Positions 1 through 5,680 of a stretch of DNA of 6,723 bases are shown here, in pieces. Every line of letters starts with the position of its first letter. Positions within the stretch are counted from its first letter, which is position 1. The notes beneath the pieces are model-generated. The model searched no databases. It had not been told where the DNA came from and saw only the letters and a program-made list of their open reading frames with translations. Origin of the DNA: an uncultured Haloferula sp. (lineage in GTDB: Bacteria; Verrucomicrobiota; Verrucomicrobiae; Verrucomicrobiales; Akkermansiaceae); NCBI GenBank assembly GCA_946885645.1, contig CAMPGU010000230.1:1-6723 (forward strand), given 5' to 3'. Position numbers and translations under genes: made by a program.

Positions 1-366
1 GATCTCCGCCGCCTCGTTGAAGGCGGGACCGCCCTGACCTCTGTTACCGTATTCCTCCCGGGTCTGCAGTTTCCACGACTTTTCGTCCCGGTAGTGGTGA
101 TAGACGCGCCGGTAAAATTCCCGGCTCAGGCCGCCGAGGATCGCGCTGTCCCCGAGGTCGGTCCAGCCCAGGCCGCTGGTGGTCAGGCCGCCGAGATGCT
201 TCGTCGGGGAGACAAGGACGACACTGCGGCCGTCTTTGGCCGCCTGGACCGCCGCGGTGATTCCGCCGGAGGTTCCGCCGTAAATCACGATGTCGTGGGA
301 AGCGGGTTCCTGCGCGAGGGCTGCGGCGACAGGGAAGCAGGCGAGGAGGGTGCGGAGCGGGTGCAT
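1..366 (-). CDS. Exported FAD-dependent oxidoreductase, N-terminal part (partial)
   Basis: The reading frame is open from ATG 366-364 to the left edge, giving 122 codons with the C-terminus outside the window. Residues 1-18 look like a Sec signal peptide: Arg5, a hydrophobic core, and an Ala-Leu-Ala site before Gln19. Residues 25-53 form a beta-alpha-beta Rossmann nucleotide-binding motif (DIVIYGGTSGG, with a GG-TS-GG glycine loop at 30-35). It is followed by HLGGLTTSGLGWTD at 57-70, typical of the FAD_oxidored (PF12831, 'xanthan lyase-like') family that is abundant in Planctomycetes and Verrucomicrobia. The acidic residue often found at the end of the second strand is Ser53 here. Substrate is unknown; an extracytoplasmic redox role is inferred from the signal peptide. 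The gene is divergent from the kinase. The start is uncertain: ATG 366 has no Shine-Dalgarno, while a strong one lies upstream in front of an out-of-frame ATG at 397 (see findings). Confidence 0.85.
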   Translation of the reverse strand, partial: MHPLRTLLACFPVAAALAQEPASHDIVIYGGTSGGITAAVQAAKDGRSVVLVSPTKHLGGLTTSGLGWTDLGDSAILGGLSREFYRRVYHHYRDEKSWKLQTREEYGNRGQGGPAFNEAAEI

Positions 367-385
367 GATAGACAGGATACGGCGG

Positions 386-397
386 TTACGGGTCCAT
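386..397 (-). other. Three-codon start-stop ORF (MDP) with strong RBS, upstream of the oxidoreductase
   Basis: On the minus strand, ATG-GAC-CCG-TAA follows a strong Shine-Dalgarno (GAGGAGAAGG, 411-402) with eight bases between GAGGAG and the ATG. It ends 19 nt before the annotated oxidoreductase ATG at 366 and is one base out of its frame. It could be a genuine minimal leader ORF, or the true gene start disconnected by a one-base insertion, either real or a sequence error. No separate peptide function is implied. Confidence 0.4.
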
Positions 398-401
398 TTT
401 G

Positions 402-411
402 CCTTCTCCTC
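402..411 (-). promoter_or_regulatory. Strong Shine-Dalgarno upstream of the oxidoreductase
   Basis: Minus-strand GAGGAGAAGG is a near-ideal anti-16S complement. It sits at optimal spacing to ATG 397-395, but about 36 nt from ATG 366, too far to serve that start directly. It is much the best such site near this gene, which makes the mismatch with the open frame notable. Confidence 0.55.
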
Positions 412-450
412 GCCGTGGGCGGAGCTTGGCAGCACCGATTGTCCGCGGAA

Positions 451-466
451 TCCCTCTTTGGAGGGA
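451..466. repeat. Short perfect inverted repeat in the divergent spacer
   Basis: TCCCTC-TTTG-GAGGGA gives a 6-bp perfect stem with a 4-nt loop in the 151-bp spacer between the divergent oxidoreductase and kinase genes. It is followed on the plus strand by GGGAAAAAG, not a T run, so it does not look like an intrinsic terminator. An operator-like or mRNA leader role is possible, but a repeat this short may be chance. I saw no convincing -35/-10 promoter elements in the spacer. Confidence 0.25.
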
Positions 467-517
467 GGGAAAAAGTATTCGCCTCCCGCTTTCCGGCGCA
501 TCACCCTTCAAAGACAC

Positions 518-2614
518 GTGATCCGCCTCTCCAGCCTGCTGCTCCGCCTTTGCCTGGTCGCCGGGGTTCTGGTGCCGGAGGGCGTGTTGCGCGCGCAGGA
601 GGCCGCCCTGCAGACCGTTCGCGAGCTGCAGGTCAAGGCGGCGACGGAGCCCTTCACCCCCGGCCGCGTGAAGACCGTTGGGACGGTCACTTGGATCGAC
701 CCCACGGAAGGCAAGTATTTCCAGCTTCAGGATGCGACCGGCGGGGTCCAGGTCAGTTTCACCAATATCGATTGGCCTCTGGTGGATGATACCGTGGAGG
801 TGGAGGGCGTGCTGGAGCGCGGACCCTACGCCCCCATCATCAGCAAGGCCACCTTCCGGCACAAGGGCAAGGGGACCCGTCCGGACGCTGCGAATGCTTC
901 CGGCGGGGGCTTGGTCAACGGCGAATACAACGGCGAACTCGTGGACATCCACGGCTGGGTGCGGAGCGCCGAGATGGTCGCACCCACGACTTTTTCCGCA
1001 GTGCTGAGTTCGGGCTCCGCGCGGGTGACGGTCCGTGTCAGCAACGCGCGCAATCTTGATCCGGCGAAGCTGATCGCGGCAAAGGTCTGGGTGCGCGGGG
1101 TGGCGGTCCCCGTCCGCGCTCGCGGCGGCTTGCGGCAGTTGGTGGATATTCAGGTGCTGGCCTCGACGGAGCAAGATTTCAACATTTACCACCGGGAACT
1201 GTCCGATCCGTGGGCGGCGCCCGTGCGACCCCTGCAGGAAGCCTTCCAGTACCGGCCGGGCTTCACCCGCGGGGATCGCTTCCGGGTGCGCGGGAAGATG
1301 ATCTACGAACGGGACGGGGTGGCCTATCTGAACGACGGCCGCAGCGGGGTAGCCGTGCGTGGGACCGGAGCCGAAAACCTGAAGCGGGGCGACGAGGTGG
1401 AAGCGGTGGGATTCCCCGACCTCGAAGACTTCCTCCCCGTGCTCTCGGATGCGGTGTTCACCTCTTTCCCGCCGGAGGGGGAACCGGTAGTGCCGAAGGC
1501 AATGCCGGTGGACGCGCTGCTGGATGGCCTGCAACACGCGGGCTACGTGACGGTGCGCGGCCGCCTGCTGGACCGCCTCCAGACGCCGTCACCCGGGAAA
1601 AGCGGGATCCTGGTGCTGGCCCTCAATACCCCGCGCGGCGTCTTCACCGCCGAGATGGAGGATCCGGGGGTGAAAATCCCCTATCTGGAGGAAGGCTGCA
1701 CCTTGGATGTCAGCGGGATCTGCCTGGTGAGCACCGATGGCACGGGCAGCCCCACCTCTTTCAAGCTGTTGATTCCGGATGCCGCGAGCCTGAGCGTGGT
1801 GGAGCGGGCGAGCGTCTTCACGGTCAAGCGTCTCCTGATCATGCTCAGCGCGGCCTTGGGCGGGCTCGCCGCAGTGGCGATCTTCGCCTATTTTATATCC
1901 CGGCGGAACCTGAAGCTGGCCTCGGAAATGCGCGAGCGGAAGGCCATCATGGCGGAGCGCAACCGCCTCGCCCGTGACCTGCACGATACCCTGGAGCAGG
2001 GCCTCACCGGGATCCACCTGCAGCTGCACAGCATCGGCAACTCCGAAAGCGATGCCTCGCTGGAGACGCGGGAGCGATTGGATGTGGTGGAGGGACTGGT
2101 GAAGCAATGCCATGCCGAAATGCGCCATTCGATCTGGAACCTCCGCTCCGTGGCGCTGGAACAGTTCGACCTCGTGGAGGCACTCGACCGCTCCGCGCGC
2201 TCGATCGTGCTCGGCTCGAATATCCGCGTGGAGGTGAAGCGCAGCGGAAGTGCCGTGAAGCTTCCTTCGCTGGTCGAAGACAACCTGCTGCGTATCGGCC
2301 AGGAAGCGATGACCAATGCCGTGAAGCACGCCCGACCCGCGCAGCTCATGCTGGAACTGGCGACCCGGCCCGGGGTGGTGGTGCTCACCGTCTCGGACGA
2401 TGGAACCGGGATTCAGGCTTCGGCCAAGCCGGGTCATTTCGGCCTCACGGGCATGCGCGAGCGGGCCGTGCGCCTCGGCGGCAAACTGGAGGTGAGCGCG
2501 AAACCCGGCGGCGGCACTATTGTCCGCGTGGAAGTGCCTCTTCAGAACGGAAACTCTCCAACCCAAGATGAACCTGTATCCTCCGCAACCCATCAAGATT
2601 CTCGTCGTCGATGA
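518..2614 (+). CDS. Sensor histidine kinase with OB-fold-like extracytoplasmic repeats (NarL-type HisKA_3)
   Basis: Autophosphorylating membrane kinase, 698 aa from GTG 518, partner of the overlapping response regulator. Residues 1-26 look like a signal peptide (cleavage near LRA-QEA). Residues about 50-430 hold four stretches resembling a beta-barrel OB-fold pattern, near 50-114, 132-214, 250-314 and 340-425, with recurring cues such as VGTVTW, FQLQDATGGVQV, GDEVEAVGF and VTVRGR. Similar repeats occur in Verrucomicrobia and Acidobacteria kinases; their ligand is unknown to me. A transmembrane helix follows at about 439-461, then a short helical linker. The HisKA_3 box is RLARDLHDTLEQG with His489. 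The HATPase has an N-box (Asn600 in QEAMTNAVKH), a G1 box (DDGTG, 627-631) and a G2 box (FGLTGM, 641-646). There is no receiver or PAS domain. The frame stays open to ATG 290 and ATG 365, but those starts would put a long charged tail before the signal peptide. GTG 518 has no clear Shine-Dalgarno, and TTG 458 is another option. Confidence 0.9.
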   Translation: MIRLSSLLLRLCLVAGVLVPEGVLRAQEAALQTVRELQVKAATEPFTPGRVKTVGTVTWIDPTEGKYFQLQDATGGVQVSFTNIDWPLVDDTVEVEGVLERGPYAPIISKATFRHKGKGTRPDAANASGGGLVNGEYNGELVDIHGWVRSAEMVAPTTFSAVLSSGSARVTVRVSNARNLDPAKLIAAKVWVRGVAVPVRARGGLRQLVDIQVLASTEQDFNIYHRELSDPWAAPVRPLQEAFQYRPGFTRGDRFRVRGKMIYERDGVAYLNDGRSGVAVRGTGAENLKRGDEVEAVGFPDLEDFLPVLSDAVFTSFPPEGEPVVPKAMPVDALLDGLQHAGYVTVRGRLLDRLQTPSPGKSGILVLALNTPRGVFTAEMEDPGVKIPYLEEGCTLDVSGICLVSTDGTGSPTSFKLLIPDAASLSVVERASVFTVKRLLIMLSAALGGLAAVAIFAYFISRRNLKLASEMRERKAIMAERNRLARDLHDTLEQGLTGIHLQLHSIGNSESDASLETRERLDVVEGLVKQCHAEMRHSIWNLRSVALEQFDLVEALDRSARSIVLGSNIRVEVKRSGSAVKLPSLVEDNLLRIGQEAMTNAVKHARPAQLMLELATRPGVVVLTVSDDGTGIQASAKPGHFGLTGMRERAVRLGGKLEVSAKPGGGTIVRVEVPLQNGNSPTQDEPVSSATHQDSRRR

Positions 2615-3212
2615 CCACTTCGTCGTGCGTGAAGGGCTCCGTAGCCTGATCCGCCGGGAGGCGGGCATGATCGTCATTGCAGAGGCCTCGAACGGAGCCG
2701 AAGGCGCGGACATGCATGAACGCCTGCAGCCGCACGTGACCATCATGGACCTGCGCATGCCGGTGATGGGCGGCGTGGAGGCCACCCGGCTGATCCGGAG
2801 CAGGTCTCCCGAGGCAAAGGTGCTGGTGCTGACGAGCTTCGAGGGCGACGAGGACATTTTCGCGGCCTTCGACGCGGGGGCTTCCGGCTATCTGTTGAAG
2901 CATAGCTCCGGCGATCAAGTGGTGCCCGCGATCCACGCGCTGATGCGCGGCGAGACATGGATCCCGCCGGAGGTGGAGAGCCATCTGGCCACGCGGCAGC
3001 GGGGGGAAGTGCTCTCCGTCCGCGAGCGGGAGATCGTCCGCCATCTTGCGCTCGGCGAGGCGAACAAGGAGATCGCCGCCTCCATCGGAATCTCGGAGCA
3101 GACAGTGAAGTCGCACGTGAAGAACATCCTCGGGAAGCTGCAGGTGAGGGATCGCACCGAGGCGGTCACCGTGGCCTTGCGGCGGGGGATCATCCATTTG
3201 CCGGAGGTGTGA
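2568..3212 (+). CDS. NarL/LuxR-family response regulator
   Basis: DNA-binding transcriptional regulator of 214 aa, normal length for the NarL/FixJ family and the evident partner of the upstream kinase. The receiver domain (about 9-125) has the acidic pair Asp15-Asp16, phospho-acceptor Asp61 in IMDLRMP, Thr89 in VLTS and Lys111 in YLLK, so it should be phosphorylation-competent. A LuxR-type helix-turn-helix covers about 149-208 (LSVREREIVRHLALGEANKEI, with the recognition helix in SEQTVKSHVKNIL). ATG 2568 is chosen because it places the first receiver strand eight residues in; a start at 2520 would add a tail unlike the family. The gene overlaps the kinase by 47 nt, and the kinase TGA (2612-2614) sits inside the Asp15-Asp16 codons, implying cotranslation or coupling. 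Shine-Dalgarno is weak. Target genes cannot be read from the window. Confidence 0.95.
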   Translation: MNLYPPQPIKILVVDDHFVVREGLRSLIRREAGMIVIAEASNGAEGADMHERLQPHVTIMDLRMPVMGGVEATRLIRSRSPEAKVLVLTSFEGDEDIFAAFDAGASGYLLKHSSGDQVVPAIHALMRGETWIPPEVESHLATRQRGEVLSVREREIVRHLALGEANKEIAASIGISEQTVKSHVKNILGKLQVRDRTEAVTVALRRGIIHLPEV

Positions 3213-3253
3213 AATCTTGTCAGGCCCGTGATCGTCGTTAGACTCGCGGGTCC

Positions 3254-3841
3254 ATGCTTCCCACGCTCAACTTCGTTTCTGCGCTGGCCGCGGTCGTGTT
3301 TTTCTTCCTTCCCTGGACCAGCATCGAGTGCCGGGGCGAGCGGATGGCGACGCAAACCGGGCTGCAGGTGATCTCAGGCTCCGCGAAGGTGGACGATAGC
3401 ACCGACCCGGTGCGCATGGAGATCGAGGCATCGGGGGAGGTGTCTCTCGGCAGGTCCTATTTCGCGGCGGCAGCGCTGCTGTGCGCGGTGTCGGCGGTGG
3501 TCATGGCGCTTGCGGGGGCGACGCGGGGCCGCCGCGACCTCTCCGGTGCCTCGGGAGCGCTGTGTGCCATCGCGCTCACCTGCCTCATCACGCAGGCGGC
3601 GATGGGATTCCCGGCGAAGGAGACGCTGGTGCGGAGGATTTCGGAAGGTCCGTCGGGCGAACCCGCGGGATCGCCGCTGGAGGTGCTGGGAAAGGAAATT
3701 TCGCGCGAGGTGGTGGATCGGATCCAAGTTCATCCGATGTTCTGGTTCTATCTGGAGCTCGCGGCACTCGGGATTCCCACCGTGATCCTGCTGAACCGTC
3801 TTCTCGACCGCATGAGGATTTCCTCGGAGCGGCGCGGCTGA
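3254..3841 (+). CDS. Hypothetical four-helix membrane protein
   Basis: Unrecognised 195-aa integral membrane protein. Predicted helices lie at about 5-21, 68-89, 98-118 and 163-180, with extramembrane stretches at 22-67 and 119-162 that are probably on the same side, and a basic C-terminus (DRMRISSERRG). The first helix ends in FFFLPW, followed by a cysteine (Cys26) and TQTGLQ at 33-38. This LPW...C...Q-GLQ pattern resembles small hypothetical membrane proteins I have seen in Planctomycetes and Verrucomicrobia, but no function is known to me. ATG 3254 is the natural start because the first helix follows at once; no Shine-Dalgarno is apparent. It lies 41 nt after the response regulator on the same strand and is probably cotranscribed with it. 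Codon bias, with G or C favoured at third positions, matches the neighbours. Confidence 0.75.
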   Translation: MLPTLNFVSALAAVVFFFLPWTSIECRGERMATQTGLQVISGSAKVDDSTDPVRMEIEASGEVSLGRSYFAAAALLCAVSAVVMALAGATRGRRDLSGASGALCAIALTCLITQAAMGFPAKETLVRRISEGPSGEPAGSPLEVLGKEISREVVDRIQVHPMFWFYLELAALGIPTVILLNRLLDRMRISSERRG

Positions 3842-3896
3842 AATCGGCGGCGACAGATCTTGCAGCAGCCGGGCTCCTGGGGAAGCCTTGCGACCG

Positions 3897-4175
3897 ATGA
3901 GCGAGAAAATCCCGTCGTCGTGGTCAGCCGATAAAGGCATCGCGAAAGGTATCCTGCGTGACAGGACCCTGCGCCGCCGCGCGATGGGCCGTTGCCTGAT
4001 GCTGCTGCTCGCCGTTTTCGCCGTCGGCCTGTGGGTGATCCCCGGTTGGCTGGGAGCAAACGTATGGCGCTTTCTCCTCTGGTGGGCGGGCTGCGGAGCG
4101 CTGGCGATCTTCACGGTCGCCTTCGCGCTCTATGATGCCATGGCGGTGATCCGCGAGGAACGGGACAAGATGTGA
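3897..4175 (+). CDS. Small two-helix membrane protein, hypothetical
   Basis: Unrecognised 92-aa protein. A hydrophilic basic N-terminus (residues 1-32, with RDRTLRRRAMGR just before the membrane) suggests an N-in topology. It is followed by predicted helices at about 33-53 and 56-78 and a charged C-terminal tail (REERDKM). No catalytic or binding motif is visible. ATG 3897 was chosen over TTG 3888 in the same frame; a GGGGAAG tract at 3879-3885 is a possible but poorly spaced ribosome-binding site. It starts 55 nt after the four-helix protein on the same strand, making it the last gene of a possible four-gene operon. It ends only 25 nt before the converging PA14-like gene. Support for coding is the clean hydrophobic pattern and G/C-rich third positions. 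Function cannot be assigned. Confidence 0.65.
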   Translation: MSEKIPSSWSADKGIAKGILRDRTLRRRAMGRCLMLLLAVFAVGLWVIPGWLGANVWRFLLWWAGCGALAIFTVAFALYDAMAVIREERDKM

Positions 4176-4200
4176 ACCGGCTCGGCCCGCACGGGAGCAT

Positions 4201-5523
4201 TCAAATTCCGGGCACCATTCCGCTGGTCCCGCTCTGTTTCCAGATAGGACCTTCCTTCGCATACCGGGGTGCCTCGCCCCGCAGCGCCGGATCGGGCTGC
4301 GAGCTGTCCAAGCGGAAAAGCGGCAGAATCGGCGCGCCGCTCGGGGCTTTTTCATAGCTCGCCCCGATTTCCTCCAGCAGTAGGGAGACCGCGAAGAATC
4401 CCCCGGGGATCTCCCCGATAAGGATTTCCACCGGGTAGCTATTGCCGGCCTTCACCTGGAACTCGGGCCCCACGGCCATGCCGCCGATATTCTGGTTATA
4501 TCTGGGAGAGGTGTCGTATTTGTAGAACCGGATGGGTACGCGCATCGGTCCGCTCTTGCGGATGTCCTTGGCAAGTTCCTCGTTTTCCTTGGTACCATCG
4601 ACCTCGGCCGCACGGCCGAACATGTGCGTGCCGGTGCAGCCCAGCGTGTAGCCGTAGTCGAAGACGGTGCGGTTGTTGAAGCGCACGACCAGCAGGTCAT
4701 CCCCGGCACCCACGAAGCGGAACTTTCCGCTTTTAGGTGCCTTCACGGTACCCCGGTAAACGACGATCCAACGCTTCGGCTGCACCTCCTTCTCGCAGTT
4801 GAAGGCGGCGGGCGCGGCGTCGGCACTCATGAAGGGCATGTGCAGCTTCGTCTGGTAGAGCTTCTGCGAAGCTTGGTAGTAGTCGTCGAATTCCTTTTCC
4901 TTGAAACCCCCGTCCACGATCTCGCGCACCTTCAGGCGCATTTCGTCGTCGGTCATGTTCGTGGGCTTCCGATCGCGGGTCTGCTTCAGATCGTAAAAGG
5001 TTCCCAGCAAGGCGCTTTGCGTAGCATCGAGCGCGCCGAAGGGGTTCTTCAACCCACCGCCGCCACCGAGGCCCGGGCCCATCCCGTCGCCGAAGCCGGG
5101 CCCCCGACCGTTTCCTCTGCCGCCGCCGGAACCGCTTCCACCCATTCCACCGGACATGGCCCCGCCACCCAGATTGCCTAGCGCCGCCATTTCAGAACTC
5201 AATTCCGGCTCCGGAAGGGTGATCGGGGAGCTCGCTCCCACGGCGGCTACGCGTGCGACGTTTTTCTGAAGCTGCATGCTGCGCTGTTTCTGCACGGCCG
5301 CACTTTCCGGGGCACCGCCTCCGCCCGCCGCCGGCATGAAATCCACTTTCTTCGGGGGGTCTTGGATGATCTGGAAAACCCAGAAAGCTCCTGCGGTGAG
5401 CAGTAGAACATGGACGAGGATGGAGATACTCAGGGCACCGCCACCCAAACGGCTCCAGAAAGATCCTTTTTTCGGGGTGATCGTGAGGGTTTCCGATGTT
5501 TCAGAGTTTTGTTCCAAGTCCAT
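4201..5523 (-). CDS. Membrane-anchored Gly-rich protein with PA14-like domain (TonB-like N-terminus)
   Basis: 440-aa single-pass protein. A cytoplasmic tail (1-29) precedes a transmembrane helix at about 30-53, then a proline-lysine segment (DPPKKVDFMP). This resembles the N-terminal anchor of TonB-like proteins, but I see no TonB C-terminal domain. Residues 65-115 are low in structure; 116-163 is a Gly-rich linker broken by Arg, Met, Pro and Asn. The remainder is a probably extracytoplasmic beta-rich domain. It opens with LLGTFYDLKQ (172-181), has helical segments, and at 250-290 shows the core pattern of PA14 domains: RW...G...AP.SGKFRF..AGDDLLVVRFNN, with Asp274-Asp275 at the usual acidic pair. 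PA14 domains often bind carbohydrate, but ligand residues cannot be confirmed. Related proteins are frequent in Verrucomicrobia, to my knowledge without characterised function. The gene converges on the small membrane protein gene and diverges from the dipeptidase gene. No clear Shine-Dalgarno precedes ATG 5523. Confidence 0.85.
   Translation of the reverse strand: MDLEQNSETSETLTITPKKGSFWSRLGGGALSISILVHVLLLTAGAFWVFQIIQDPPKKVDFMPAAGGGGAPESAAVQKQRSMQLQKNVARVAAVGASSPITLPEPELSSEMAALGNLGGGAMSGGMGGSGSGGGRGNGRGPGFGDGMGPGLGGGGGLKNPFGALDATQSALLGTFYDLKQTRDRKPTNMTDDEMRLKVREIVDGGFKEKEFDDYYQASQKLYQTKLHMPFMSADAAPAAFNCEKEVQPKRWIVVYRGTVKAPKSGKFRFVGAGDDLLVVRFNNRTVFDYGYTLGCTGTHMFGRAAEVDGTKENEELAKDIRKSGPMRVPIRFYKYDTSPRYNQNIGGMAVGPEFQVKAGNSYPVEILIGEIPGGFFAVSLLLEEIGASYEKAPSGAPILPLFRLDSSQPDPALRGEAPRYAKEGPIWKQSGTSGMVPGI
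5035..5178 (-). repeat. Low-complexity Gly-rich coding tract
   Basis: This stretch encodes residues 116-163 of the PA14-like protein, more than half of them glycine (GGN codons, read as CCN on the plus strand). It is irregular rather than a fixed-period tandem repeat, and is probably a flexible spacer between the membrane anchor and the extracytoplasmic domain. Such tracts are prone to slippage and length variation. Confidence 0.6.
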
Positions 5524-5596
5524 GAACGCGAGGTATATCTGAGAAACGGTCCGCCCCCTGTTTTTCTTGGGTCCTTTCCGGGGGGAATCCAGGCGT

Positions 5597-5602
5597 GGAG
5601 GA
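5597..5602 (+). promoter_or_regulatory. Shine-Dalgarno-like GGAGGA before alternative dipeptidase start
   Basis: GGAGGA lies three bases before ATG 5606, which is in frame with the dipeptidase and has no stop between. The spacing is shorter than usual, so the site may or may not be used. It decides between a 5606 and a 5681 start, the latter having only a weak GGA. Confidence 0.35.
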
Positions 5603-5680
5603 AAAATGCGGCATTCCGGTGTCTGCTTGGCTCAGGAATTCGCCTTGCCGGGCGGGGGATCGGGCCGCTTGGATGCGCGC

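Noticed and set aside
337..345. Possible lipobox (LLAC, residues 7-10) in the oxidoreductase signal peptide
   Set aside because: The cysteine is too close to the N-terminus for the hydrophobic core of a lipoprotein signal, and a normal Ala-Leu-Ala cleavage site follows.
290..517. N-terminal extension of the kinase to ATG 290 or ATG 365
   Set aside because: It would overlap the divergent oxidoreductase and put 51-76 charged residues before a clear signal peptide.
94..789. 231-codon plus-strand frame across the oxidoreductase and kinase start
   Set aside because: It is antisense to the oxidoreductase Rossmann motif and then in the wrong frame of the kinase; composition is Ala/Gly/Arg shadow-like.
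386..1537. 383-codon open frame on the minus strand
   Set aside because: It lies opposite the kinase, is His/Arg/Gly/Pro-rich with no domain, and is explained by high-GC third-position shadowing of the kinase.
1589..2857. 422-codon open frame on the minus strand
   Set aside because: It covers the kinase and regulator catalytic motifs in antisense; the plus-strand products are unmistakable and this translation has no recognisable domain.
3221..3253. Imperfect GC-rich stem (GGCCCGTGA against TCGCGGGTCC) after the regulator
   Set aside because: It needs a bulge and a 12-nt loop, lacks a T run, and abuts the next start codon; such stems are expected by chance at this GC content.
4181..4197. Small GC-rich palindrome in the convergent gap
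   Set aside because: The usable stem is only about 3-4 bp with no T run on either strand, so it does not support a terminator call.
4624..5181. 185-codon plus-strand frame opposite the PA14-like gene
   Set aside because: It is a shadow of the PA14-like protein and its Gly-rich tract; no motif, no RBS.
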